From Oscillospiraceae bacterium Zagget6 (GTDB taxonomy: Bacteria > Bacillota > Clostridia > Oscillospirales > Oscillospiraceae), in the NCBI GenBank assembly GCA_001941075.1, contig MSHH01000086.1, positions 27,760 through 77,840 of the forward strand: a stretch of DNA of 50,081 nt. Reading direction: 5' to 3'. This document shows, piece after piece, positions 31,647 through 40,059 of the stretch; positions within the stretch are counted from its first letter, which is position 1; every line of letters begins with the position of its first letter. A model generated the notes under the pieces. It worked only from the letters and a program-made list of their open reading frames with translations, did not search any database and was not told where the DNA came from. Made by a program: the position numbers and the translations under genes.

Positions 31647-33602
31647 GTGTACCAGGCCCTGTACCGCAAATGGCGGCCCCAGACCTTTGACGACGTGGTG
31701 GGGCAGTCTCATATCACCCGGACGCTGAAAAAGCAGGTGACCACCGGCCACCTGTCCCACGCCTATCTCTTCACTGGCACCCGCGGCACCGGCAAGACCA
31801 CCTGCGCCAAGCTGCTGGCCAAGGCGGTGAACTGTGAGAACCCGGTGGGGGGCAACCCCTGCGGCCAGTGCGCCGCCTGCCGGGGCATCGACAGCGGCTC
31901 CATTTTAGACGTGGTGGAGCTGGACGCCGCCTCCAACAACGGCGTGGACCAGGTCCGCGCCCTCCGGGACGAGGCAGTGTATGCCCCCGCCGCGGTGCGC
32001 CGTCGGGTGTACATCATCGACGAGGTGCATATGTTGTCGGTGGCCGCCTTCAACGCCCTGCTAAAAATTCTGGAGGAGCCGCCGGAACACCTGATGTTCA
32101 TTCTGGCCACCACCGAGCTGCACAAGGTCCCCGCCACCATTTTGTCCCGGTGCCAGCGCTTCTCCTTCAAGCGCATCCAGCCCGCCGACATCCAGAACCG
32201 TCTGCGCTACATCGCCCAGGCGGAGGGCATCGACCTGACCGAGGACGGCGCCGCGCTTCTTGCGCGGCTGGCAGACGGCGCCTTGCGGGACGCCCTCTCC
32301 CTGCTGGACCAGTGCGCGGTCTCCGGCGGGCGGGTGGACAAGGACGCGGTGCTGGACGCGCTGGGTCTTGCGGGCAACACCAAGACCGCCCATATCATGA
32401 ACCACATCCGCCGGGGAGAGAGCGCCCAGGCCCTGACCGAGCTGGGGGAGCTGTACGCCGCCGGCAAGGACGTGGGAGCGGTGCTCTCCGAGCTGGCGGG
32501 GCTGACCCGCGACCTGCTGCTGCGGCAGACCACCGGTGGCAGCGCCCCCGGCCTGATGGCCGGAGGATACGACGAGGCCACCATGCAGGCCCTGTCCCGT
32601 GGTCTTTCCAGCCAGCGGCTGCTGCACATGCTGACCCTGCTCCAGGACACCCAGGCCAAGCTGAAAACCAGCGCCAACCGGCGCACCGACGCGGAGCTTT
32701 GCATCATCCAACTGTGTGACCGGACGCTGGACGGCTCGGTGCTGAGCCTTTCCGAGCGGCTCAGCCGCATCGAGGCGGCCTGGGCCAATGGGCAGCTGGG
32801 CAGCGGAGGAAATGGCCGCCCTTTTGAGGTAACATCTCCGGCGGAGGAGCCGATTTCTGAACCGCCCCTCTCGCAGGAGGAAACACAAGACCAGCCGGTT
32901 GAACCCGTTCTGTCCACGGACGGTGAACCGTTGGAAATTGTTTCAGAACCGCCAGTAGAACCAAACCTGCCGGAGGAAGGATCGCCTTTTCTGGAGGACC
33001 CGCCTTTTGGGGAAGCGCCGCCTCTCCCGGAGGAACCTCCCCTCCCCGAACCGCCTCTCACCTCTCAGACGATGGCGCACCCGGCACGACCAGCGCCGCC
33101 GGTCAAAAAAGCGCAGCGAAAAAAAGGCAGTAAGCCGACGGGAGACCCCCGGTTCTGGCAGGAGCTGGCCCCCACGCTGCAAAGCGCGGTGGGGCCCATC
33201 GCCTTTGGCTTCATCTCTAAGCAGATGGTGTCGGGTTTGTACGCCGACAGTGTGCTGACCCTGTACGTCTCCGACGAGGGAACCAAAAAGTGGTTCTCCG
33301 GTGAGGATCGGCGGGCCAAACTGGAACAAGCCGCCGCCGCCAAAGCTCACCGCCCGGTGCAAGTGCAGCTGGTGGTGGGAAAGCCTGAGGAGACCAGCGC
33401 AAAGCCTCATGTCTCGTCACCCAAGGAGCGCGAGGCCGTCAGGAAGCCTGCCCAGACGAAGGCAAAGTCTGTTGAGGACAGCCCCACGCCGTCCCAAAAG
33501 GCCGAACCCGTCCCGGAGCCGTCCCCGGTTGAGACGGACCCGATGGAGGAATTGCTGGCCTTCGCCCAAGGCGAGGGCAGAGGCATCGTTACGGTAGAGT
33601 GA
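31647..33602 (+). CDS. dnaX: DNA polymerase III subunits gamma/tau
   Basis: Clamp-loader ATPase of the replisome, 651 residues. Walker A TGTRGTGKTTCAKLLAK is near 44, the four zinc-binding cysteines are near 64-80 (CENPVGGNPCGQCAACRG), the Walker B segment DEVHMLS is near 128 and the sensor ILATTELHKVPATILSRCQ is near 155. From about 390 the protein is Pro/Glu-rich and low in complexity, then has a small C-terminal domain (about 505-590) as in tau. I start it at the GTG at 31647 (VYQALYRKWRP), preceded by GGAGG; the TTG at 31632 is the alternative. I see no slippery A7-type site, so a separate gamma product by frameshift is not evident. Confidence 0.95.
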   Translation: MYQALYRKWRPQTFDDVVGQSHITRTLKKQVTTGHLSHAYLFTGTRGTGKTTCAKLLAKAVNCENPVGGNPCGQCAACRGIDSGSILDVVELDAASNNGVDQVRALRDEAVYAPAAVRRRVYIIDEVHMLSVAAFNALLKILEEPPEHLMFILATTELHKVPATILSRCQRFSFKRIQPADIQNRLRYIAQAEGIDLTEDGAALLARLADGALRDALSLLDQCAVSGGRVDKDAVLDALGLAGNTKTAHIMNHIRRGESAQALTELGELYAAGKDVGAVLSELAGLTRDLLLRQTTGGSAPGLMAGGYDEATMQALSRGLSSQRLLHMLTLLQDTQAKLKTSANRRTDAELCIIQLCDRTLDGSVLSLSERLSRIEAAWANGQLGSGGNGRPFEVTSPAEEPISEPPLSQEETQDQPVEPVLSTDGEPLEIVSEPPVEPNLPEEGSPFLEDPPFGEAPPLPEEPPLPEPPLTSQTMAHPARPAPPVKKAQRKKGSKPTGDPRFWQELAPTLQSAVGPIAFGFISKQMVSGLYADSVLTLYVSDEGTKKWFSGEDRRAKLEQAAAAKAHRPVQVQLVVGKPEETSAKPHVSSPKEREAVRKPAQTKAKSVEDSPTPSQKAEPVPEPSPVETDPMEELLAFAQGEGRGIVTVE

Positions 33603-33604
33603 AA

Positions 33605-33760
33605 TACAATGTGCAATTTGCAATGAGCAATGAATGGATTTTCAGCCCTGTTCGCTGCAAAAGGGGTACCGGAAAACAGGTGGTGTTCCTCGCCGCAAGG
33701 CGATGGGAAGAGGCTAGTTTTTGCTATCATTGCACATTGCACACTGCTAATTGCTAATTA
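33605..33760. repeat. Dispersed heptad element, CATTGCA family, copy 2
   Basis: The left end (33605-33635) has TGTGCAATTTGCAATGAGCA and the right end (33726-33760) TCATTGCACATTGCACAC then GCTAATTGCTAATTA. They are inverted relative to each other around a roughly 90-bp centre. It starts 2 nt after the dnaX stop codon and fills the gap to ybaB. Confidence 0.75.
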
Positions 33761-33781
33761 AACAATAGAGGAGTTTGAACC

Positions 33782-34135
33782 ATGGCAAAAGGATACAACA
33801 GCCGCAACATGCGGGGCATGGGCGGCGTAGACAAAAACATGCTGCGTCAGGCCCAGAAAATGTCTGCCGATATGCAGAAGAACCAGACCAACCTACAGAA
33901 CCGGGAGTACGCCGCCCAGTCCGGCGGCGGCACGGTGAAGGTGGTGGTCACGGGCCAGCACCGGCTCAAATCCATCACCATCGACCCGGAGGCCCTGTCC
34001 CCGGAGGACGCGGAGCTGCTCCAGGACATGGTGCTCACCGCTGTCAACGACGCCATGGCCCAGGCGGACAAGGACGCCGCCGAAACCATGAACCGCATCA
34101 CCGGCGGTTTGAACCTGGGCAACCTGGGACTGTAA
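33782..34135 (+). CDS. ybaB: YbaB/EbfC family nucleoid-associated protein
   Basis: A 117-residue DNA-binding protein that forms a small tweezer-like dimer. The family core is clear: MLRQAQKMSADMQKNQ near 20, then VKVVVTGQHRLKSITIDPEAL and LLQDMVLTAVNDAMAQADK. The start has GAGGAG about 8 nt upstream. It follows dnaX as usual, but recR, which normally comes third in this cluster, is missing and replaced by an acylphosphatase gene. Confidence 0.93.
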   Translation: MAKGYNSRNMRGMGGVDKNMLRQAQKMSADMQKNQTNLQNREYAAQSGGGTVKVVVTGQHRLKSITIDPEALSPEDAELLQDMVLTAVNDAMAQADKDAAETMNRITGGLNLGNLGL

Positions 34136-34181
34136 TCATTCTCGACTGAGAGTTGTCAGCGGCAGAAAGGGGCGACAAATT

Positions 34182-34505
34182 GTGGACTGGTTTCGCAGAC
34201 AGGAGAAAAAAGCGCCTTCCCGCCCAACTTCGGCTGACGTTGTGCGGCGGCGGATGGTGTTTCACGGCCAGGTGCAGGGAGTCGGCTTCCGCTGGCAGGC
34301 GTCGAACCTGGCCCGCCAGAGAAACCTGACCGGTTGGGTGCGCAACTGCGACGACGGCACGGTGGAAATGGAGGTCCAGGGTCCCAGCGCCGACCTGGAC
34401 GCGCTGCTGGCCGACATCCGCCATATGCGCTATGTCCGGGTGGACCGGGTGGACGTGTCAGACATTTCCACAGTTCCAGAGCGGGAGTTCCGGGTCACCT
34501 ACTGA
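34182..34505 (+). CDS. Acylphosphatase
   Basis: Small enzyme that hydrolyses acyl phosphates such as 1,3-bisphosphoglycerate or carbamoyl phosphate. It has 107 residues: a basic extension of about 24 residues, then the 80-90-residue domain with the phosphate loop HGQVQGVGFRW (catalytic Arg at its end) and GWVRNCDDGTVEMEVQG, whose Asn is the second catalytic residue. The start is a GTG with AAAGGGG upstream. It is 46 nt after ybaB and 18 nt before the permease gene, so probably one transcript. Confidence 0.92.
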   Translation: MDWFRRQEKKAPSRPTSADVVRRRMVFHGQVQGVGFRWQASNLARQRNLTGWVRNCDDGTVEMEVQGPSADLDALLADIRHMRYVRVDRVDVSDISTVPEREFRVTY

Positions 34506-34523
34506 CGGAGGAAGAAAAAAGAG

Positions 34524-35246
34524 ATGGGGCTGTGGATCGCGGCGACGCTGTGCGCCTTTTTTGTAAAAGGGATGTGCGGCTTCGCCAACACGCTGGTTTT
34601 CACCGGTATCCTGAGCTTTGTCAACGCAAACGTAGCCATTTCCCCGGTGGAACTGTTGGTGGTCTATCCCAGCAATTTCATTTTGGTCTGGGCGGAGCGT
34701 AAGTCCGTCCAGTGGCGTTACTGCGGCCTCCTGAGCCTGCTGGTACTGGCGGGCAACATCCCCGGCGTGTTGCTGCTGAAAAACGCGGATTCCCAGGCGG
34801 TGAAGCTGTTTTTCGGCGCGGTCATCACGGCGCTGGGCGTTGAAATGCTGCTCCGGGAGCGGCAGAAGGAGCAGCGGCAGCAGTCCAAGCTGGTGCTGGC
34901 GGTCATCGGCGTTCTCTCCGGTGTGTTGTGCGGACTGTACGGCGTGGGTGCGCTGCTGGCGGCCTATGTCAGCCGCGTCACCAGCGACAGCCGGGAGTTC
35001 AAGGGCACCATCTGCGCGGTTTTCATCGTGGAGAGCACTTTTCGGGTGGTGGCGTATACTTATTTGGGCATCATCACCGCTCAGGTGGTCCGGCAGGCCC
35101 TGCTGCTGCTCCCCGTGATGCTGGTGGGGCTGTTTTTGGGCATGAAAAGCAGCCAGCGGCTGGATGAGGCGCTGGCGCGGCGGGTGGTGACGGTGGCACT
35201 GATTCTGTTCGGCGTCGCCCTGATTGCCGAAAACCTACCGTTTTAA
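34524..35246 (+). CDS. TauE/SafE family sulfite/anion permease
   Basis: A 240-residue membrane protein with about seven to eight hydrophobic segments. KGMCGFANTLVFTGIL at the N-terminus and the internal repeat LSGVLCGLYGVGALLAAYVSR near 133 are the glycine-rich motifs of TauE/SafE proteins, which export sulfite, sulfoacetate or related anions. Length is normal. The first residues (GLWIAATLCAFFVKG) begin the first membrane segment. The substrate is unknown; no sulfur metabolism genes are nearby. It is preceded by GGAGGAAG and follows the acylphosphatase gene. Confidence 0.85.
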   Translation: MGLWIAATLCAFFVKGMCGFANTLVFTGILSFVNANVAISPVELLVVYPSNFILVWAERKSVQWRYCGLLSLLVLAGNIPGVLLLKNADSQAVKLFFGAVITALGVEMLLRERQKEQRQQSKLVLAVIGVLSGVLCGLYGVGALLAAYVSRVTSDSREFKGTICAVFIVESTFRVVAYTYLGIITAQVVRQALLLLPVMLVGLFLGMKSSQRLDEALARRVVTVALILFGVALIAENLPF

Positions 35247-35277
35247 CCCTGTAGTTGCGGAAAGACAGGTGACAGAA

Positions 35278-35484
35278 ATGACCATACTTTGGGTGTTGAT
35301 TTTCCTCTGTATCGGGCTGCTGCTGTGGTCGGGTCAGAAGCTCTACCACATCCACATGAACCAGGCGGACGGCGAAGCGCAGACAGAGGAGAACAAGGCG
35401 GCGGAGGACTATGCCCTGAAACGCTCCGGCGTACTGCTGGGGTGTATGCTGGCGCTGTGCCTGGCACTGAACATCCTCCGGTGA
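35278..35484 (+). CDS. Small membrane protein of unknown function
   Basis: I do not recognise a family. It has 68 residues with two hydrophobic segments (about 2-20, ILWVLIFLCIGLLLWSG, and 50-66, GVLLGCMLALCLALNIL) joined by a charged loop with HMNQADGEAQTEENKAAED. I chose the ATG at 35278; a frame open from 35224 overlaps the end of the permease gene. It sits 31 nt after the permease and before a shared terminator, so it may be a partner or accessory protein of it. Confidence 0.6.
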   Translation: MTILWVLIFLCIGLLLWSGQKLYHIHMNQADGEAQTEENKAAEDYALKRSGVLLGCMLALCLALNILR

Positions 35485-35525
35485 CGAGTTGCGCCTGTGC
35501 GGACGCAAAGATGATAAAACCATAG

Positions 35526-35570
35526 AAACCACGCGGGCAGCGGAAAAATCTCCGCCCCGCGTGGTTTTTT
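35526..35570. terminator. Bidirectional terminator between the permease operon and hemL
   Basis: Arms AAACCACGCGGG (35526-35537) and CCCGCGTGGTTT (35556-35567) with a smaller inner CGGA/TCCG stem; T runs follow on the plus strand (TTTTTT) and AAA precedes on the other side. It serves converging transcripts. Confidence 0.88.
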
Positions 35571-35585
35571 GCACTTTTTCTCGGT

Positions 35586-36863
35586 TTACAGCGTCCCAAA
35601 CACCCGCTCCGCCGTGTTCAGCGTGCGAACGATGTCGTCGGCGGTGTGGGCGTTGGAGAGGAACATGGCCTCGAACTGGGAGGGGGCCGCGTATACGCCG
35701 CCCGCCAGCATCCCCCGGTAATACCGGGCGAACCGCTCCAAATCGCTGGCGCAGGCCCCGGCGTAGCCGGTGACGGGGGTTTCTGTGAAGAAAATCGTCA
35801 GCAGGGACGAAACCTGATTGACCTGCACGGGGAGGCCCCTGGCCTCTGCTATTTGCCGCAGGCCGGAGGCCAGCATTGCCCCCTTCTGGCTGATGTTGGT
35901 GTAGACCTCGGGGTGCTCGTAGAGGTAGGTCAGCTGGGCCAGCCCCGCCGCCATTGCCACCGGGTTGCCGGAGAGGGTCCCCGCCTGGTAGATGGGGCCG
36001 CAAGGTGCCACCTGCTCCATGTGGGCACGGTTGCCGCCATAGGCCCCCACAGGCATCCCGCCACCGATGATCTTGCCGTAGGTGACCAGGTCTGCCCGGA
36101 CGCCGAAGTATTCCTGGGCGCCGCCGGGGGCCAGCCGGAACCCGGTGATGACCTCGTCGAAGATGAGCAGCGCGCCGCTCTGGTCGCAGAGCTGCCGCAG
36201 CCCCGTCAGAAAACCCTTCTGGGGCGGGATGACGCCCATATTCGCGGCCACCGGCTCCACGATGACCGCCGCCACCTGACCGGGATTGGCATCCAGCAGG
36301 GCGGCCACGCTGTCCAGGTCGTTGTACTGGGCGGTCAGAGTGTCCCCGGCGGTGGAGGCGGTGACGCCCTTGGAGTCAGGGCTGCCGCCGGTCAGCGCGC
36401 CGGAACCAGCCTTCACCAGCATGGAATCGCTGTGGCCGTGGTAACACCCCGCGAACTTGATGATTTTCGTGCGGCCCGTCACCCCACGGGCCACCCGCAG
36501 AGCCGACATGACCGCCTCGGTGCCGGAGTTGACCATCCGCACCATCTCCAGGCCGGGAACCATCTGCACCATCAGCTCGGCAATGTCCACCTCCGCCTGG
36601 CAGGGTGCGCCGAAGGACAGCCCGTTGCCCACCGCCTGCTGGACGGCTTCCGCCACAGGGGGGAAGTTGTGGCCCAGAATCATGGGGCCCCAGGAACCGA
36701 CGTAGTCGATGTACGTCCGGCCCTCCACGTCGCAGATGTGGGAACCGTCCGCCTTTTCGATAAAGCGCGGCTCGCAGCCCACGTTTTTGCAGGCCCGCAC
36801 CGGGGAGTTGACCCCGCCAGGCAGTACCTTTACCGCCCGTTCAAAGAGAGTATGAGAATCCAT
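35586..36863 (-). CDS. hemL: Glutamate-1-semialdehyde 2,1-aminomutase
   Basis: PLP enzyme that makes 5-aminolevulinate from glutamate semialdehyde in the C5 tetrapyrrole pathway. It has 425 residues. LPGGVNSPVRACKNVG opens the protein; GTEAVMSALRVARG, FAGCYHGHSDSMLVKAGSG, FDEVITGFR and the PLP-lysine segment TYGKIIGGGMPVGAYGG near 262 are all present. The ATG at 36863 overlaps the hemB stop by one base (TGATG). A longer open frame to 37151 is hemB in another frame. The other early haem genes (hemA, hemC, hemD) are not in the window. Confidence 0.96.
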   Translation of the reverse strand: MDSHTLFERAVKVLPGGVNSPVRACKNVGCEPRFIEKADGSHICDVEGRTYIDYVGSWGPMILGHNFPPVAEAVQQAVGNGLSFGAPCQAEVDIAELMVQMVPGLEMVRMVNSGTEAVMSALRVARGVTGRTKIIKFAGCYHGHSDSMLVKAGSGALTGGSPDSKGVTASTAGDTLTAQYNDLDSVAALLDANPGQVAAVIVEPVAANMGVIPPQKGFLTGLRQLCDQSGALLIFDEVITGFRLAPGGAQEYFGVRADLVTYGKIIGGGMPVGAYGGNRAHMEQVAPCGPIYQAGTLSGNPVAMAAGLAQLTYLYEHPEVYTNISQKGAMLASGLRQIAEARGLPVQVNQVSSLLTIFFTETPVTGYAGACASDLERFARYYRGMLAGGVYAAPSQFEAMFLSNAHTADDIVRTLNTAERVFGTL

Positions 36864-37846
36864 CAGCCGATGTCTCCTTTCCGCATGGCGTCCGCCAGCT
36901 CCAGGGCGTAGTACGTAATGAGGATGTCCGCGCCCGCCCGGTAGACGGAGACGGCGGACTCGCACATGACCCGGTATTCGTCGATCAGCCCTGCGGCGGC
37001 GGCGGCCTTGACCATGGCGTACTCGCCGGAGACGGCGTAGGCGCAGACAGGCAGGTCGTAGCGGTCCGCCACCCGGCGCAGTACGTCCAGATATGGGAGA
37101 GCGGGCTTGACCATCAGAATGTCCGCGCCTTCCTCCACATCCAAATCGCACTCCTTCAGGGCCTCCTTTGCGTTGTGGGGGTCCATCTGGTAGCCCCGGC
37201 GGTCCCCAAAGGCAGGGGCGCTGCCCGCCGCGTCCCGGAAGGGGCCGTAAAAGGCGGAGGCGTATTTCGCCGCGTAGGACAGGATGGGGGTGGTCTGGTG
37301 GCCGTGCTCGTCCAGCGTTTTGCGAATGGCGGCGATGCGCCCGTCCATCATGTCGGAGGGGGCCACCATGTCCGCCCCGGCCTCTACGTGGGACAGGGCG
37401 ATTTTAGCCAGTACCTCCAGGGTCTTGTCGTTGTCCACCTCCTGACCGGAGAGGATACCGCAGTGGCCGTGGTCGGTGTACTCGCACATGCACACGTCGG
37501 TGACAACGTACATCTTCGGGCAATAATCTTTAATGGCGCGGATGGCCCGTTGAATGATGCCCTCCGGGTCATAGGCGGCGCTGGCGCAGCCGTCCTTGTG
37601 GTCTGGGATTCCGAAGAGCAACAGCCGGCTGACGCCGTGGGCCAGGCACTTGTCCACCAGGACGGGAACCATGTCCACCGACCAGTGGTATTGTCCGGGC
37701 AGGGAGGGAATTTCCCGCTGAATGTTGATCCCCTCTACGAAAAACACCGGGTAAATCAGGCTCTCCGGGGACATCCGGGTCTCCCGCACCAGCTTGCGGA
37801 TGGAGGAATTGCCCCGCAGACGGCGGGGACGTTTTGTCAGGTCCAT
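36863..37846 (-). CDS. hemB: Delta-aminolevulinic acid dehydratase (porphobilinogen synthase)
   Basis: Condenses two 5-aminolevulinates to porphobilinogen. It has 327 residues. The cysteine triad of the zinc-dependent type is visible in VTDVCMCEYTDHGHCG near 120. APSDMMDGRIAAIR near 163 and MVKPALPYLD near 245 carry the substrate-binding lysines. I start it at the second ATG (37846, MDLTKRPRR), which gives GGAG a 10-nt spacing; the first ATG lies 1 nt from that site. It is the first gene of a two-gene hemB-hemL unit, downstream of a heptad repeat element. Confidence 0.95.
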   Translation of the reverse strand: MDLTKRPRRLRGNSSIRKLVRETRMSPESLIYPVFFVEGINIQREIPSLPGQYHWSVDMVPVLVDKCLAHGVSRLLLFGIPDHKDGCASAAYDPEGIIQRAIRAIKDYCPKMYVVTDVCMCEYTDHGHCGILSGQEVDNDKTLEVLAKIALSHVEAGADMVAPSDMMDGRIAAIRKTLDEHGHQTTPILSYAAKYASAFYGPFRDAAGSAPAFGDRRGYQMDPHNAKEALKECDLDVEEGADILMVKPALPYLDVLRRVADRYDLPVCAYAVSGEYAMVKAAAAAGLIDEYRVMCESAVSVYRAGADILITYYALELADAMRKGDIG

Positions 37847-37878
37847 TTGATTCATCTCCAGGTTATTTTGAGTCGCAT

Positions 37879-38055
37879 ATTCTATATTATGGGTATCCCT
37901 TTTACTCAGCTATTAGCTTCGTGGTTCTTGACATTACGTGCTGCATTTGCTGTTTGCGTTGCTTTACAAATGGCTGAATTTGTTTTCGCTTTTATTTGAA
38001 GCTGTTCACTGTTGGTTGGTAGTGCCTGACTAACAGCTAATGGCTAATAGCTTAT
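37879..38055. repeat. Dispersed heptad element, TTAGCTA family, copy 3
   Basis: Aligns with copy 1 over most of its length: the left block TATTCTATATTATGGGTATC, the ACATTACGTGC block, CTTTACAAATGGCTG and the right end GACTAACAGCTAATGGCTAA. It ends at the stop codon of the YgjP-like gene and lies upstream of hemB. Confidence 0.75.
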
Positions 38056-38056
38056 C

Positions 38057-38611
38057 CTATTGGCCCGTCATGCGGTACATCAGCGCCGCGCCGTTTTCCT
38101 TGAGCCACTTGTCCCACTTCCAGTAATCGGGGAACACCCGCAGCACCTCGGCGTAAAACCGGTCGGAGTGGTTCATCTCCTTCCGGTGGCACAGCTCATG
38201 AACCACCACGCTGTCCAGCACCTCCGGTGGGGCCAGCATCAGCAGACAGTTGAAGTTCAGGTTGCCCTTGCCGGAGCAGCTGCCCCACTTGGAGCGCTGG
38301 TTACGGATGGTAATGCGGCCATAGGTCACGCCGATTTTGGGCGCGTAGTACCGCACCCGCTCCGGGATGACCTTCACCGCCTGGTTCGCCAGGGCGCGGA
38401 TCTCCTCTTCTGTCAGCAGGGGCAGGTCCGACAGGGCGGCCCGCCGTGCCTCGTACTGGGCCAGGTTCTTCTCGATCCACGCCTGGTTTTTGGCGACGAA
38501 CGCTTTGATTTGCGCGTCTGTCGTGCGCAAAGGGGCGCGGACGATGACGCCTCTGGCGTCCACCTGGACCGACAGGGTCTTTCGGGAGGAACGAATTACG
38601 GTGTATTCCAT
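38057..38611 (-). CDS. YgjP/SprT-like zinc metallopeptidase family protein (DUF45)
   Basis: A 184-residue protein with the zinc motif HELCH (HExxH) near 140 inside DSVVVHELCHRKEMNHSDRFY, preceded by RSKWGSCSGKGNLNFNCLLM, the standard DUF45/YgjP pattern. The N-terminal half (VIRSSRKTLSVQVDARGVIVRAP) is the usual beta-rich lead-in. Members are predicted metal-dependent hydrolases that often accompany restriction or helicase genes, but none is here. The ATG at 38611 has AAAGGAG at about 10 nt; the frame reaching 38848 gives a basic, unrelated extension. It has its own promoter at 38681-38709. Confidence 0.88.
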   Translation of the reverse strand: MEYTVIRSSRKTLSVQVDARGVIVRAPLRTTDAQIKAFVAKNQAWIEKNLAQYEARRAALSDLPLLTEEEIRALANQAVKVIPERVRYYAPKIGVTYGRITIRNQRSKWGSCSGKGNLNFNCLLMLAPPEVLDSVVVHELCHRKEMNHSDRFYAEVLRVFPDYWKWDKWLKENGAALMYRMTGQ

Positions 38612-38937
38612 GAGTGGGCGCTCCTTTCTGCGGCTGTTTGCTAAGGCGTTCGGGGTTCTCTCGCACCCAACGCCTGTTTTATTGTATACTACGAAAAACA
38701 AACCGTCAAGGCGGCGCTTCACAATTCGGCAGGGACGAACGCCCGCTCTCCCCTGTTTTTGGGGCTCGAGAATCCCCTTCTCCGGTGCTGGGCGGCCCCT
38801 CCGTTCCGCGTTTTTCGTCCTCTTTCGCGTTTTTGCAAAATTCAGCAACTGACAGTGGAAATATTTCTGAATTTGTGGTATGCTATGCGTAAGGTATAAA
38901 ATTGTTGAATTGTGCGCTGAAAGGAGGGCCGTGTCAC
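38612..38937. other. Intergenic region between divergent genes
   Basis: No gene is visible. It holds the promoter of the YgjP-like gene (38681-38709) and, near 38870-38900, a possible weak plus-strand promoter (TTGTGG, 16 bp, TATAAA) for the surface protein. The middle is GC-rich with no structure I recognise. Confidence 0.5.
38681..38709 (-). promoter_or_regulatory. Sigma-A promoter of the YgjP-like gene
   Basis: Minus strand: TTGACG, 17 bp, TACAAT; about 65 nt of leader. Confidence 0.8.
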
Positions 38938-40059
38938 ATGGAAAAGAAAAGAATTGCCCTGATCCTTTTGCTGGCCGTCCTGTTGGCTGCGGTCGTTCTC
39001 TCTGCGTATTTGTACTGGCAGACCGACTGGAAGGCCCCCACTTTGGTGGTTGTGGAGGAATACGAGGCGGATTATGGCGCGCCAGTCTATCTGTACCAGC
39101 TGGTAGAGCAGGCGTCGGACCGCAGCGATTACACCCTCTCCCTGTCCGGCAGCGGCCAAATCAACGAAGAGGAAAAGACCATCACCTTTTCCAAGCCCGG
39201 CAGCTATCCGGTGGAAATCACCGCAGCCGATGTCCACGGCAACACCGCTACAGCCACCGTCACCGTCCGGGTGGTGGACCGGGTGGAACCGACGCTGGAG
39301 GCGGAGAACCTGACCGTCTATCTGGGAGAGGAACCGGACTACCTCTCTGGCGTCACCGCCACGGACGAGGTGGATGGCGACTTGACAGACGAGGTGCGTG
39401 TCAACAGCACCAAGGTGGATTTGGAGACCCCCGGCCAGTACGAGGTCACTTACTCCGTGTCGGACAGCTCCGGCAACAGCGCCAGCTGCACCGCCACCGT
39501 CACCGTGGCCCAGCAGCCCGCCCAGGAAGTTGCCCTGAGCCGGACACAGCTGTACCTGGCTGGCAACGAATACGAGCAGCTGGAGGCGGCCATCTCCCCC
39601 ACCGACTGGGAGGGAACCATCGTCTGGACCAGCAGCGACACCTCCGTAGCCACTGTGTCCGATGGGCTGGTGGTCTGGGCCGGTCAGGGAACCTGCACCA
39701 TCACCGCCACTGCGGACGATGTCTCCGCCGAATGTCAGGTGACCTGTACCGCTCCGGCGGCCACCTCCGTCTGGCTGAACTGGCACACCCTGACGCTGTC
39801 GGAAAACGCCACCGCAACCCTGACCACGACGATCTACCCCTCCAACTGGTCCGGCGACATCACTTGGACCACCAGCGACGCCACCGTCGCCACCGTGGAC
39901 GCCAGCGGCAATGTGGTCTGGGTGGGAGCGGGCAGCTGTACCATCACCGTCATCGCCGGAGAGCAGAGCGATGTCTGCATCGTCACCTGCAAATCTTCCA
40001 CAACAACCACTACTACCATCATAGATGATTGGCTGAGCGGGCTGCTGGGGGACAATTAG
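38938..40059 (+). CDS. Membrane-anchored surface protein with bacterial Ig-like domains
   Basis: About 373 residues. A membrane anchor or uncleaved signal (5-27, RIALILLLAVLLAAVVLSAYLY) is followed by beta-rich domains: a PKD/HYR-like strand region (about 35-115), a DUF5011-type domain (about 118-195; VDGDLTDEVRV and VTYSVSDSSGNSA) and two Big_2 repeats (about 200-275 and 280-355). The repeats share the pattern W-E-G-T-I-V-W-T-S-S-D-T-S-V-A-T-V / W-S-G-D-I-T-W-T-T-S-D-A-T-V-A-T-V. It ends in a Thr run and IIDDWLSGLLGDN, without an LPXTG signal. AAAGGAGGG precedes the ATG at 38938. Probably an extracellular structural or adhesive protein. The TAG stop is the first TAGC of a repeat element. Confidence 0.82.
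   Translation: MEKKRIALILLLAVLLAAVVLSAYLYWQTDWKAPTLVVVEEYEADYGAPVYLYQLVEQASDRSDYTLSLSGSGQINEEEKTITFSKPGSYPVEITAADVHGNTATATVTVRVVDRVEPTLEAENLTVYLGEEPDYLSGVTATDEVDGDLTDEVRVNSTKVDLETPGQYEVTYSVSDSSGNSASCTATVTVAQQPAQEVALSRTQLYLAGNEYEQLEAAISPTDWEGTIVWTSSDTSVATVSDGLVVWAGQGTCTITATADDVSAECQVTCTAPAATSVWLNWHTLTLSENATATLTTTIYPSNWSGDITWTTSDATVATVDASGNVVWVGAGSCTITVIAGEQSDVCIVTCKSSTTTTTTIIDDWLSGLLGDN

Noticed and set aside
31647..33602. Programmed frameshift in dnaX
   Set aside because: No A-rich slippery heptamer with a downstream stop in the alternative frame was apparent where the gamma protein would end.
36864..37151. N-terminal extension of hemL giving a 521-residue protein
   Set aside because: The extension is hemB in another frame; the hemL family starts at MDSHTLFERA, and TGATG coupling explains the start.
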